Source: Tachypleus tridentatus
Taxonomy: Eukaryota; Arthropoda; Merostomata; Xiphosura; Limulidae
Assembly: GCF_004210375.1 (NCBI RefSeq)
Contig: NC_134825.1
Location: 1,302,001-1,366,000, forward strand
Length of the DNA stretch: 64,000 bases
Direction: 5' to 3'
Of this stretch, positions 20,641-35,600 are shown piece by piece. How positions within the stretch are numbered: the stretch's first letter is position 1; each line of letters opens with the position of its first letter. The position numbers were made by a program, and so were the translations under genes. The notes beneath the pieces are model-generated. The model worked only from the letters and a program-made list of their open reading frames with translations, did no database searches and was not told the DNA's origin.

Positions 20641-23600
20641 TACGACTGAAGGTTTCAATATGCTTTACTGATAGTCCAAACAACACCAATTTACGCTATG
20701 ACTGAAGGTTTCAATATGCTGTACTGATAGTCCAAACAACACCAATTTACCCTATGACTGAAGGTTTCAGTATGCTGTACTGATAGTCCAAACAACACCA
20801 ATTTACTGTACGACTGAAGGTTTCAGTATGCTGTACTGATAGTCCAAACAACACCAATTTACTGAACGACTGAAGGTTTCAGTATGCTGTACTGATAGTC
20901 CAAACCACACCAATTTACTGCACGACTGACGGTTTCAGTATGCTGTACTGATAGTCCAAACAACACCAATTTACTGTACGACTGAAGGTTTCAGTATGCT
21001 GTACTGATAGTCCAAACAACACCAATTTACTGTACGACTGAAGGTTTCAGTATGCTGTACTGATAGTCCAAACAACACCAATTTACTGTACGACTGAAGG
21101 TTTCAGTATGCTGTACTGATAGTCCAAACAACACCAATTTACTGTACGACTGAAGGTTTCAGTATGCTGTACTGATAGTCCAAACAACACCAATTTACTG
21201 TACGACTGAAGGTTTCAGTATGCTGTACTGATAGTCCAAACAACACCAATTTACTGTACGACTGAAGGTTTCAGTATGCTGTACTGATAGTCCAAACAAC
21301 ACCAATTTACTGTACGACTGAAGGTTTCAGTATGCTGTACTGATAGTCCAAACAACACCAATTTACTGTACGACTGAAGGTTTCAGTATGCTGTACTGAT
21401 AGTCCAAACAACACCAATTTACTGTACGACTGAAGGTTTCAGTATGCTGTACTGATAGTCCAAACAACACCAATTTACTGTACGACTGAAGGTTTCAGTA
21501 TGCTGTACTGATAGTCCAAACAACACCAATTTACTGTACGACTGAAGGTTTCAGTATGCTGTACTGATAGTCCAAACAACACCAATTTACTGTACGACTG
21601 AAGGTTTCAGTATGCTGTACTGATAGTCCAAACAACACCAATTTACTGTACGACTGAAGGTTTCAGTATGCTGTACTGATAGTCCAAACAACACCAATTT
21701 ACTGTACGACTGAAGGTTTCAGTATGCTGTACTGATAGTCCAAACAACACCAATTTACTGTACGACTGAAGGTTTCAGTATGCTGTACTGATAGTCCAAA
21801 CAACACCAATTTACTGTACGACTGAAGGTTTCAGTATGCTGTACTGATAGTCCAAACAACACCAATTTACTGTACGACTGAAGGTTTCAGTATGCTGTAC
21901 TGATAGTCCAAACAACACCAATTTACTGTACGACTGAAGGTTTCAGTATGCTGTACTGATAGTCCAAACAACACCAATTTACTGTACGACTGAAGGTTTC
22001 AGTATGCTGTACTGATAGTCCAAACAACACCAATTTACTGTACGACTGAAGGTTTCAGTATGCTGTACTGATAGTCCAAACAACACCAATTTACTGTACG
22101 ACTGAAGGTTTCAGTATGCTGTACTGATAGTCAAACAAACAACACCAATTTACTGTACGACTGAAGGTTTCAGTATGCTGTACTGATAGTCCAAACAACA
22201 CCAATTTACTGTACGACTGAAGGTTTCAGTATGCTGTACTGATAGTCCAAACAACACCAATTTACTGTACGACTGAAGGTTTCAGTATGCTGTACTGATA
22301 GTCCAAACAACACCAATTTACTGTACGACTGAAGGTTTCAGTATGCTGTACTGATAGTCCAAACAACACCAATTTACTGTACGACTGAAGGTTTCAGTAT
22401 GCTGTACTGATAGTCCAAACAACACCAATTTACTGTACGACTGAAGGTTTCAGTATGCTGTACTGATAGTCCAAACAACACCAATTTACTGTACGACTGA
22501 AGGTTTCAGTATGCTGTACTGATAGTCCAAACAACACCAATTTACTGTACGACTGAACCAATTTTCAGTATGCTGTACTGATAGTCCAAACAACACCAAT
22601 TTACTGTACGACTGAAGGTTTCAGTATGCTGTACTGATAGTCCAAACAACACCAATTTACTGTACGACTGAAGGTTTCAGTATGCTGTACTGATAGTCCA
22701 AACAACACCAATTTACTGTACGACTGAAGGTTTCAGTATGCTGTACTGATAGTCCAAACAACACCAATTTACTGTACGACTGAAGGTTTCAGTATGCTGT
22801 ACTGATAGTCCAAACAACACCAATTTACTGTACGACTGAAGGTTTCAGTATGCTGTACTGATAGTCCAAACAACACCAATTTACTGTACGACTGAAGGTT
22901 TCAGTATGCTGTACTGATAGTCCAAACAACACCAATTTACTGTACGACTGAAGGTTTCAGTATGCTGTACTGATAGTCCAAACAACACCAATTTACTGTA
23001 CGACTGAAGGTTTCAGTATGCTGTACTGATAGTCCAAACAACACCAATTTACTGTACGACTGAAGGTTTCAGTATGCTGTACTGATAGTCCAAACAACAC
23101 CAATTTACTGTACGACTGAAGGTTTCAGTATGCTGTACTGATAGTCCAAACAACACCAATTTACTGTACGACTGAAGGTTTCAGTATGCTGTACTGATAG
23201 TCCAAACAACACCAATTTACTGTACGACTGAAGGTTTCAGTATGCTGTACTGATAGTCCAAACAACACCAATTTACTGTACGACTGAAGGTTTCAGTATG
23301 CTGTACTGATAGTCCAAACAACACCAATTTACTGTACGACTGAAGGTTTCAGTATGCTGTACTGATAGTCCAAACAACACCAATTTACTGTACGACTGAA
23401 GGTTTCAGTATGCTGTACTGATAGTCCAAACAACACCAATTTACTGTACGACTGAAGGTTTCAGTATGCTGTACTGATAGTCCAAACAACACCAATTTAC
23501 TGTACGACTGAAGGTTTCAGTATGCTGTACTGATAGTCCAAACAACACCAATTTACTGTACGACTGAAGGTTTCAGTATGCTGTACTGATAGTCCAAACA

Positions 23601-26600
23601 ACACCAATTTACTGTACGACTGAAGGTTTCAGTATGCTGTACTGATAGTCCAAACAACACCAATTTACTGTACGACTGAAGGTTTCAGTATGCTGTACTG
23701 ATAGTCCAAACAACACCAATTTACTGTACGACTGAAGGTTTCAGTATGCTGTACTGATAGTCCAAACAACACCAATTTACTGTACGACTGAAGGTTTCAG
23801 TATGCTGTACTGATAGTCCAAACAACACCAATTTACTGTACGACTGAAGGTTTCAGTATGCTGTACTGATAGTCCAAACAACACCAATTTACTGTACGAC
23901 TGAAGGTTTCAGTATGCTGTACTGATAGTCCAAACAACACCAATTTACTGTACGACTGAAGGTTTCAGTATGCTGTACTGATAGTCCAAACAACACCAAT
24001 TTACTGTACGACTGAAGGTTTCAGTATGCTGTACTGATAGTCCAAACAACACCAATTTACTGTACGACTGAAGGTTTCAGTATGCTGTACTGATAGTCCA
24101 AACAACACCAATTTACTGTACGACTGAAGGTTTCAGTATGCTGTACTGATAGTCCAAACAACACCAATTTACTGTACGACTGAAGGTTTCAGTATGCTGT
24201 ACTGATAGTCCAAACAACACCAATTTACTGTACGACTGAAGGTTTCAGTATGCTGTACTGATAGTCCAAACAACACCAATTTACTGTACGACTGAAGGTT
24301 TCAGTATGCTGTACTGATAGTCCAAACAACACCAATTTACTGTACGACTGAAGGTTTCAGTATGCTGTACTGATAGTCCAAACAACACCAATTTACTGTA
24401 CGACTGAAGGTTTCAGTATGCTGTACTGATAGTCCAAACAACACCAATTTACTGTACGACTGAAGGTTTCAGTATGCTGTACTGATAGTCCAAACAACAC
24501 CAATTTACTGTACGACTGAAGGTTTCAGTATGCTGTACTGATAGTCCAAACAACACCAATTTACTGTACGACTGAAGGTTTCAGTATGCTGTACTGATAG
24601 TCCAAACAACACCAATTTACTGTACGACTGAAGGTTTCAGTATGCTGTACTGATAGTCCAAACAACACCAATTTACTGTACGACTGAAGGTTTCAGTATG
24701 CTGTACTGATAGTCCAAACAACACCAATTTACTGTACGACTGAAGGTTTCAGTATGCTGTACTGATAGTCCAAACAACACCAATTTACTGTACGACTGAA
24801 GGTTTCAGTATGCTGTACTGATAGTCCAAACAACACCAATTTACTGTACGACTGAAGGTTTCAGTATGCTGTACTGATAGTCCAAACAACACCAATTTAC
24901 TGTACGACTGAAGGTTTCAGTATGCTGTACTGATAGTCCAAACAACACCAATTTACTGTACGACTGAAGGTTTCAGTATGCTGTACTGATAGTCCAAACA
25001 ACACCAATTTACTGTACGACTGAAGGTTTCAGTATGCTGTACTGATAGTCCAAACAACACCAATTTACTGTCCAAACAACACCAATTTACTACGACTGAA
25101 GGTTTCAGTATGCTGTACTGATAGTCCAAACAACACCAATTTACTGTACGACTGAAGGTTTCAGTATGCTGTACTGATAGTCCAAACAACACCAATTTAC
25201 TGTACGACTGAAGGTTTCAGTATGCTGTACTGATAGTCCAAACAACACCAATTTACTGTACGACTGAAGGTTTCAGTATGCTGTACTGATAGTCCAAACA
25301 ACACCAATTTACTGTACGACTGAAGGTTTCAGTATGCTGTACTGATAGTCCAAACAACACCAATTTACTGTACGACTGAAGGTTTCAGTATGCTGTACTG
25401 ATAGTCCAAACAACACCAATTTACTGTACGACTGAAGGTTTCAGTATGCTGTACTGATAGTCCAAACAACACCAATTTACTGTACGACTGAAGGTTTCAG
25501 TATGCTGTACTGATAGTCCAAACAACACCAATTTACTGTACGACTGAAGGTTTCAGTATGCTGTACTGATAGTCCAAACAACACCAATTTACTGTACGAC
25601 TGAAGGTTTCAGTATGCTGTACTGATAGTCCAAACAACACCAATTTACTGTACGACTGAAGGTTTCAGTATGCTGTACTGATAGTCCAAACAACACCAAT
25701 TTACTGTACGACTGAAGGTTTCAGTATGCTGTACTGATAGTCCAAACAACACCAATTTACTGTACGACTGAAGGTTTCAGTATGCTGTACTGATAGTCCA
25801 AACAACACCAATTTACTGTACGACTGAAGGTTTCAGTATGCTGTACTGATAGTCCAAACAACACCAATTTACTGTACGACTGAAGGTTTCAGTATGCTGT
25901 ACTGATAGTCCAAACAACACCAATTTACTGTACGACTGAAGGTTTCAGTATGCTGTACTGATAGTCCAAACAACACCAATTTACTGTACGACTGAAGGTT
26001 TCAGTATGCTGTACTGATAGTCCAAACAACACCAATTTACTGTACGACTGAAGGTTTCAGTATGCTGTACTGATAGTCCAAACAACACCAATTTACTGTA
26101 CGACTGAAGGTTTCAGTATGCTGTACTGATAGTCCAAACAACACCAATTTACTGTACGACTGAAGGTTTCAGTATGCTGTACTGATAGTCCAAACAACAC
26201 CAATTTACTGTACGACTGAAGGTTTCAGTATGCTGTACTGATAGTCCAAACAACACCAATTTACTGTACGACTGAAGGTTTCAGTATGCTGTACTGATAG
26301 TCCAAACAACACCAATTTACTGTACGACTGAAGGTTTCAGTATGCTGTACTGATAGTCCAAACACACACCAATTTACTGTACGACTGAAGGTTTCAGTAT
26401 GCTGTACTGATAGTCCAAACAACACCAATTTACTGTACGACTGAAGGTTTCAGTATGCTGTACTGATAGTCCAAACAACACCAATTTACTGTACGACTGA
26501 AGATAGTCCAAACAACACCAATTTTTACGACAGTATGCTGTACTGATAGTCCAAACAACACCAATTTACTGTACGACTGAAGGTTTCAGTATGCTGTACT

Positions 26601-29600
26601 GATAGTCCAAACAACACCAATTTACTGTACGACTGAAGGTTTCAGTATGCTGTACTGATAGTCCAAACAACACCAATTTACTGTACGACTGAAGGTTTCA
26701 GTATGCTGTACTGATAGTCCAAACAACACCAATTTACTGTACGACTGAAGGTTTCAGTATGCTGTACTGATAGTCCAAACAACACCAATTTACTGTACGA
26801 CTGAAGGTTTCAGTATGCTGTACTGATAGTCCAAACAACACCAATTTACTGTACGACTGAAGGAAGTATGCTTTGATAGTATGCTGTACTGATAGTGTAC
26901 CAAACAACACCAATTTACTGAACGACTGAAGGTTTCAGTATGCTGTACTGATAGTCCAAACAACACCAATTTACTGTACGACTGAAGGTTTCAGTATGCT
27001 GTACTGATAGTCCAAACAACACCAATTTACTGTACGACTGAAGGTTTCAGTATGCTGTACTGATAGTCCAAACAACACCAATTTACTGTACGACTGAAGG
27101 TTTCAGTATGCTGTACTGATAGTCCAAACAACACCAATTTACTGTACGACTGAAGGTTTCAGTATGCTGTACGACTGAAGGTTTCAGTATGCTGTACTGA
27201 TAGTCCAAACAACACCAATTTACTGTACGACTGAAGGTTTCAGTATGCTGTACTGATAGTCCAAACAACACCAATTTACTGTACGACTGAAGGTTTCAGT
27301 ATGCTGTACTGATAGTCCAAACAACACCAATTTACTGTACGACTGAAGGTTTCAGTATGCTGTACTGATAGTCCAAACAACACCAATTTACTGTACGACT
27401 GAAGGTTTCAGTATGCTGTACTGATAGTCCAAACAACACCAATTTACTGTACGACTGAAGGTTTCAGTATGCTGTACTGATAGTCCAAACAACACCAATT
27501 TACTGTACGACTGAAGGTTTCAGTATGCTGTACTGATAGTCCAAACAACACCAATTTACTGTACGACTGAAGGTTTCAGTATGCTGTACTGATAGTCCAA
27601 ACAACACCAATTTACTGTACGACTGAAGGTTTCAGTATGCTGTACTGATAGTCCAAACAACACCAATTTACTGTACGACTGAAGGTTTCAGTATGCTGTA
27701 CTGATAGTCCAAACAACACCAATTTACTGTACGACTGAAGGTTTCAGTATGCTGTACTGATAGTCCAAACAACACCAATTTACTGTACGACTGAAGGTTT
27801 CAGTATGCTGTACTGATAGACAAACAGCACCAATTTACTGTACGACTGAAGGTTTCAGTATGCTGTACTGATAGTCCAAACAACACCAATTTACTGTACG
27901 ACTGAAGGTTTCAGTATGCTGTACTGATAGTCCAAACAACACCAATTTACTGTACGACTGAAGGTTTCAGTATGCTGTACTGATAGTCCAAACAACACCA
28001 ATTTACTGTACGACTGAAGGTTTCAGTATGCTGTACTGATAGTCCAAACAACACCAATTTACTGTACGACTGAAGGTTTCAGTATGCTGTACTGATAGTC
28101 CAAACAACACCAATTTACTGTACGACTGAAGGTTTCAGTATGCTGTACTGATAGTCCAAACAACACCAATTTACTGTACGACTGAAGGTTTCAGTATGCT
28201 GTACTGATAGTCCAAACAACACCAATTTACTGTACGACTGAAGGTTTCAGTATGCTGTACTGATAGTCCAAACAACACCAATTTACTGTACGACTGAAGG
28301 TTTCAGTATGCTGTACTGATAGTCCAAACAACACCAATTTACTGTACGACTGAAGGTTTCAGTATGCTGTACTGATAGTCCAAACAACACCAATTTACTG
28401 TACGACTGAAGGTTTCAGTATGCTGTACTGATAGTCCAAACAACACCAATTTACTGTACGACTGAAGGTTTCAGTATGCTGTACTGATAGTCCAAACAAC
28501 ACCAATTTACTGTACGACTGAAGGTTTCAGTATGCTGTACTGATAGTCCAAACAACACCAATTTACTGTACGACTGAAGGTTTCAGTATGCTGTACTGAT
28601 AGTCCAAACAACACCAATTTACTGTACGACTGAAGGTTTCAGTATGCTGTACTGATAGTCCAAACAACACCAATTTACTGTACGACTGAAGGTTTCAGTA
28701 TGCTGTACTGATAGTCCAAACAACACCAATTTACTGTACGACTGAAGGTTTCAGTATGCTGTACTGATAGTCCAAACAACACCAATTTACTGTACGACTG
28801 AAGGTTTCAGTATGCTGTACTGATAGTCCAAACAACACCAATTTACTGTACGACTGAAGGTTTCAGTATGCTGTACTGATAGTCCAAACAACACCAATTT
28901 ACTGTACGACTGAAGGTTTCAGTATGCTGTACTGATAGTCCAAACAACACCAATTTACTGTACGACTGAAGGTTTCAGTATGCTGTACTGATAGTCCAAA
29001 CAACACCAATTTACTGTACGACTGAAGGTTTCAGTATGCTGTACTGATAGTCCAAACAACACCAATTTACTGTACGACTGAAGGTTTCAGTATGCTGTAC
29101 TGATAGTCCAAACAACACCAATTTACTGTACGACTGAAGGTTTCAGTATGCTGTACTGATAGTCCAAACAACACCAATTTACTGTACGACTGAAGGTTTC
29201 AGTATGCTGTACTGATAGTCCAAACAACACCAATTTACTGTACGACTGAAGGTTTCAGTATGCTGTACTGATAGTCCAAACAACACCAATTTACTGTACG
29301 ACTGAAGGTTTCAGTATGCTGTACTGATAGTCCAAACAACACCAATTTACTGTACGACTGAAGGTTTCAGTATGCTGTACTGATAGTCCAAACAACACCA
29401 ATTTACTGTACGACTGAAGGTTTCAGTATGCTGTACTGATAGTCCAAACAACACCAATTTACTGTACGACTGAAGGTTTCAGTATGCTGTACTGATAGTC
29501 CAAACAACACCAATTTACTGTACGACTGAAGGTTTCAGTATGCTGTACTGATAGTCCAAACAACACCAATTTACTGTACGACTGAAGGTTTCAGTATGCT

Positions 29601-32600
29601 GTACTGATAGTCCAAACAACACCAATTTACTGTACGACTGAAGGTTTCAGTATGCTGTACTGATAGTCCAAACAACACCAATTTACTGTACGACTGAAGG
29701 TTTCAGTATGCTGTACTGATAGTCCAAACAACACCAATTTACTGTACGACTGAAGGTTTCAGTATGCTGTACTGATAGTCCAAACAACACCAATTTACTG
29801 TACTGACTGAAGGTTTCAGTGTGCTGTACTGATAGTCCAAACAACACCAATTTACTGTACGACTGAAGGTTTCAGTATGCTGTACTGATAGACAAACAGC
29901 ACCAATTTACTGTACGACTGAAGGTTTCAGTATGCTGTACTGATAGTCCAAACAACACCAATTTACTGTACGACTGAAGGTTTCAGTATGCTGTACTGAT
30001 AGTCCAAACAACACCAATTTACTGTACGACTGAAGGTTTCAGTATGCTGTACTGATAGTCCAAACAACACCAATTTACTGTACGACTGAAGGTTTCAGTA
30101 TGCTGTACTGATAGTCCAAACAACACCAATTTACTGTACGACTGAAGGTTTCAGTATGCTGTACTGATAGTCCAAACAACACCAATTTACTGTACGACTG
30201 AAGGTTTCAGTATGCTGTACTGATAGTCCAAACAACACCAATTTACTGTACGACTGAAGGTTTCAGTATGCTGTACTGATAGTCCAAACAACACCAATTT
30301 ACTGTACGACTGAAGGTTTCAGTATGCTGTACTGATAGTCCAAACAACACCAATTTACTGTACGACTGAAGGTTTCAGTATGCTGTACTGATAGTCCAAA
30401 CAACACCAATTTACTGTACGACTGAAGGTTTCAGTATGCTGTACTGATAGTCCAAACAACACCAATTTACTGTACGACTGAAGGTTTCAGTATGCTGTAC
30501 TGATAGTCCAAACAACACCAATTTACTGTACGACTGAAGGTTTCAGTATGCTGTACTGATAGTCCAAACAACACCAATTTACTGTACGACTGAAGGTTTC
30601 AGTATGCTGTACTGATAGTCCAAACAACACCAATTTACTGTACGACTGAAGGTTTCAGTATGCTGTACTGATAGTCCAAACAACACCAATTTACTGTACG
30701 ACTGAAGGTTTCAGTATGCTGTACTGATAGTCCAAACAACACCAATTTACTGTACGACTGAAGGTTTCAGTATGCTGTACTGATAGTCCAAACAACACCA
30801 ATTTACTGTACGACTGAAGGTTTCAGTATGCTGTACTGATAGTCCAAACAACACCAATTTACTGTACGACTGAAGGTTTCAGTATGCTGTACTGATAGTC
30901 CAAACAACACCAATTTACTGTACGACTGAAGGTTTCAGTATGCTGTACTGATAGTCCAAACAACACCAATTTACTGTACGACTGAAGGTTTCAGTATGCT
31001 GTACTGATAGACAAACAGCACCAATTTACTGTACGACTGAAGGTTTCAGTATGCTGTACTGATAGTCCAAACAACACCAATTTACTGTACGACTGAAGGT
31101 TTCAGTATGCTGTACTGATAGTCCAAACAACACCAATTTACTGTACGACTGAAGGTTTCAGTATGCTGTACTGATAGTCCAAACAACACCAATTTACTGT
31201 ACGACTGAAGGTTTCAGTATGCTGTACTGATAGTCCAAACAACACCAATTTACTGTACGACTGAAGGTTTCAGTATGCTGTACTGATAGTCCAAACAACA
31301 CCAATTTACTGTACGACTGAAGGTTTCAGTATGCTGTACTGATAGTCCAAACAACACCAATTTACTGTACGACTGAAGGTTTCAGTATGCTGTACTGATA
31401 GTCCAAACAACACCAATTTACTGTACGACTGAAGGTTTCAGTATGCTGTACTGATAGTCCAAACAACACCAATTTACTGTACGACTGAAGGTTTCAGTAT
31501 GCTGTACTGATAGTCCAAACAACACCAATTTACTGTACGACTGAAGGTTTCAGTATGCTGTACTGATAGTCCAAACAACACCAATTTACTGTACGACTGA
31601 AGGTTTCAGTATGCTGTACTGATAGTCCAAACAACACCAATTTACTGTACGACTGAAGGTTTCAGTATGCTGTACTGATAGTCCAAACAACACCAATTTA
31701 CTGTACGACTGAAGGTTTCAGTATGCTGTACTGATAGTCCAAACAACACCAATTTACTGTACGACTGAAGGTTTCAGTATGCTGTACTGATAGTCCAAAC
31801 AACACCAATTTACTGTACGACTGAAGGTTTCAGTATGCTGTACTGATAGTCAAACAACACCAATTTACTGTACGACTGAAGGTTTCAGTAATTTATGCTG
31901 TACTGATAGTCCAAACAACACCAATTTACTGTACGACTGAAGGTTTCAGTATGCTGTACTGATAGTCCAAACAACACCAATTTACTGTACGACTGAAGGT
32001 TTCAGTATGCTGTACTGATAGTCCAAACAACACCAATTTACTGTACGACTGAAGGTTTCAGTATGCTGTACTGATAGTCCAAACAACACCAATTTACTGT
32101 ACGACTGAAGGTTTCAGTATGCTGTACTGATAGTCAAACAAACAACACCAATTTACTGTACGACTGAAGGTTTCAGTATGCTGTACTGATAGTCCAAACA
32201 ACACCAATTTACTGTACGACTGAAGGTTTCAGTATGCTGTACTGATAGTCCAAACAACACCAATTTACTGTACGACTGAAGGTTTCAGTATGCTGTACTG
32301 ATAGTCCAAACAACACCAATTTACTGTACGACTGAAGGTTTCAGTATGCTGTACTGATAGTCCAAACAACACCAATTTACTGTACGACTGAAGGTTTCAG
32401 TATGCTGTACTGATAGTCCAAACAACACCAATTTACTGTACGACTGAAGGTTTCAGTATGCTGTACTGATAGTCCAAACAACACCAATTTACTGTACGAC
32501 TGAAGGTTTCAGTATGCTGTACTGATAGTCCAAACAACACCAATTTACTGTACGACTGAAGGTTTCAGTATGCTGTACTGATAGTCCAAACAACACCAAT

Positions 32601-35600
32601 TTACTGTACGACTGAAGGTTTCAGTATGCTGTACTGATAGTCCAAACAACACCAATTTACTGTACGACTGAAGGTTTCAGTATGCTGTACTGATAGTCCA
32701 AACAACACCAATTTACTGTACGACTGAAGGTTTCAGTATGCTGTACTGATAGTCCAAACAACACCAATTTACTGTACGACTGAAGGTTTCAGTATGCTGT
32801 ACTGATAGTCCAAACAACACCAATTTACTGTACGACTGAAGGTTTCAGTATGCTGTACTGATAGTCAAACAACACCAATTTACTGTACGACTGAAGGTTT
32901 CAGTATGCTGTACTGATAGTCCAAACAACACAACTTTACTGTACGACTGAAGGTTTCAGTATGCTGTACTGATAGTCCAAACAACACCAATTTACTGTAC
33001 GACTGAAGGTTTCAGTATGCTGTACTGATAGTCCAAACAACACCAATTTACTGTACGACTGAAGGTTTCAGTATGCTGTACTGATAGTCCAAACAACACC
33101 AATTTACTGTACGACTGAAGGTTTCAGTATGCTGTACTGATAGTCCAAACAACACCAATTTACTGTACGACTGAAGGTTTCAGTATGCTGTACTGATAGT
33201 CCAAACAACACCAATTTACTGTACGACTGAAGGTTTCAGTATGCTGTACTGATAGTCCAAACAACACCAATTTACTGTACGACTGAAGGTTTCAGTATGC
33301 TGTACTGATACAAACAACACCAATTTACTGTACGACTGAAGGTTTCAGTATGCTGTACTGATAGTCCAAACAACACCAATTTACTGTACGACTGAAGGTT
33401 TCAGTATGCTGTACTGATAGTCAGTATGCAAACAACACCAATTTACTGTACTGACTGAAGGTTTCAGTGTGCTGTACTGATAGTCCAAACAACACCAATT
33501 TACTGTACGACTGAAGGTTTCAGTATGCTGTACTGATAGTCCAAACAACACCAATTTACTGTACGACTGAAGGTTTCAGTATGCTGTACTGATAGTCCAA
33601 ACAACACCAATTTACTGTACGACTGAAGGTTTCAGTATGCTGTACTGATAGTCCAAACAACACCAATTTACTGTACGACTGAAGGTTTCAGTATGCTGTA
33701 CTGATAGTCCAAACAACACCAATTTACTGTACGACTGAAGGTTTCAGTATGCTGTACTGATAGTCCAAACAACACCAATTTACTGTACGACTGAAGGTTT
33801 CAGTATGCTGTACTGATAGTCCAAACAACACCAATTTACTGTACGACTGAAGGTTTCAGTATGCTGTACTGATAGTCCAAACAACACCAATTTACTGTAC
33901 GACTGAAGGTTTCAGTATGCTGTACTGATAGTCCAAACAACACCAATTTACTGTACGACTGAAGGTTTCAGTATGCTGTACTGATAGTACCAAACAACAC
34001 CAATTTACTGTACGACTGAAGGTTTCAGTATGCTGTACTGATAGTCCAAACAACACCAATTTACTGTACGACTGAAGGTTTCAGTATGCTGTACTGATAG
34101 TCCAAACAACACCAATTTACTGTACGACTGAAGGTTTCAGTATGCTGTACTGATAGTCCAAACAACACCAATTTACTGTACGACTGAAGGTTTCAGTATG
34201 CTGTACTGATAGTCCAAACAACACCAATTTACTGTACGACTGAAGGTTTCAGTATGCTGTACTGATAGTCCAAACAACACCAATTTACTGTACGACTGAA
34301 GGTTTCAGTATGCTGTACTGATAGTCCAAACAACACCAATTTACTGTACGACTGAAGGTTTCAGTATGCTGTACTGATAGTCCAAACAACACCAATTTAC
34401 TGTACGACTGAAGGTTTCAGTATGCTGTACTGATAGTCCAAACAACACCAATTTACTGTACGACTGAAGGTTTCAGTATGCTGTACTGATAGTCCAAACA
34501 ACACCAATTTACTGTACGACTGAAGGTTTCAGTATGCTGTACTGATAGTCGACAAACAACACCAATTTACTGTACGACTGAAGGTTTCAGTATGCTGTAC
34601 TGATAGTCCAAACAACACCAATTTACTGTACGACTGAAGGTTTCAGTATGCTGTACTGATAGTCCAAACAACACCAATTTACTGTACGACTGAAGGTTTC
34701 AGTATGCTGTACTGATAGTCCAAACAACACCAATTTACTGTACGACTGAAGGTTTCAGTATGCTGTACTGATAGTCCAAACAACACCAATTTACTGTACG
34801 ACTGAAGGTTTCAGTATGCTGTACTGATAGTCCAAACAACACCAATTTACTGTACGACTGAAGGTTTCAGTATGCTGTACTGATAGTCCAAACAACACCA
34901 ATTTACTGTACGACTGAAGGTTTCAGTATGCTGTACTGATAGTCAAACAAACAACACTGAAGGTTTCAATTTACTGTCCAAACAACACCAATTTACGACT
35001 GAAGGTTTCAGTATGCTGTACTGATAGTCCAAACAACACCAATTTACTGTACGACTGAAGGTTTCAGTATGCTGTACTGATAGTCCAAACAACACCAATT
35101 TACTGTACGACTGAAGGTTTCAGTATGCTGTACTGATAGTCCAAACAACACCAATTTACTGTACGACTGAAGGTTTCAGTATGCTGTACTGATAGTCCAA
35201 ACAACACCAATTTACTGTACGACTGAAGGTTTCAGTATGCTGTACTGATAGTCCAAACAACACCAATTTACTGTACGACTGAAGGTTTCAGTATGCTGTA
35301 CTGATAGTCCAAACAACACCAATTTACTGTACGACTGAAGGTTTCAGTATGCTGTACTGATAGTCCAAACAACACCAATTTACTGTACGACTGAAGGTTT
35401 CAGTATGCTGTACTGATAGTCAGTATGCAAACAACACCAATTTACTGTACGACTGAAGGTTTCAGTATGCTGTACTGATAGTCCAAACAACACCAATTTA
35501 CTGTACGACTGAAGGTTTCAGTATGCTGTACTGATAGTCCAAACAACACCAATTTACTGTACGACTGAAGGTTTCAGTATGCTGTACTGATAGTCCAAAC

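Noticed and set aside
24953-25195. Minus-strand proteins inside the 56-bp array (also 27083-27274 and 47498-47698)
   Set aside because: 56 is not divisible by three, so long frames form only where a unit is rearranged. These are junction artefacts.
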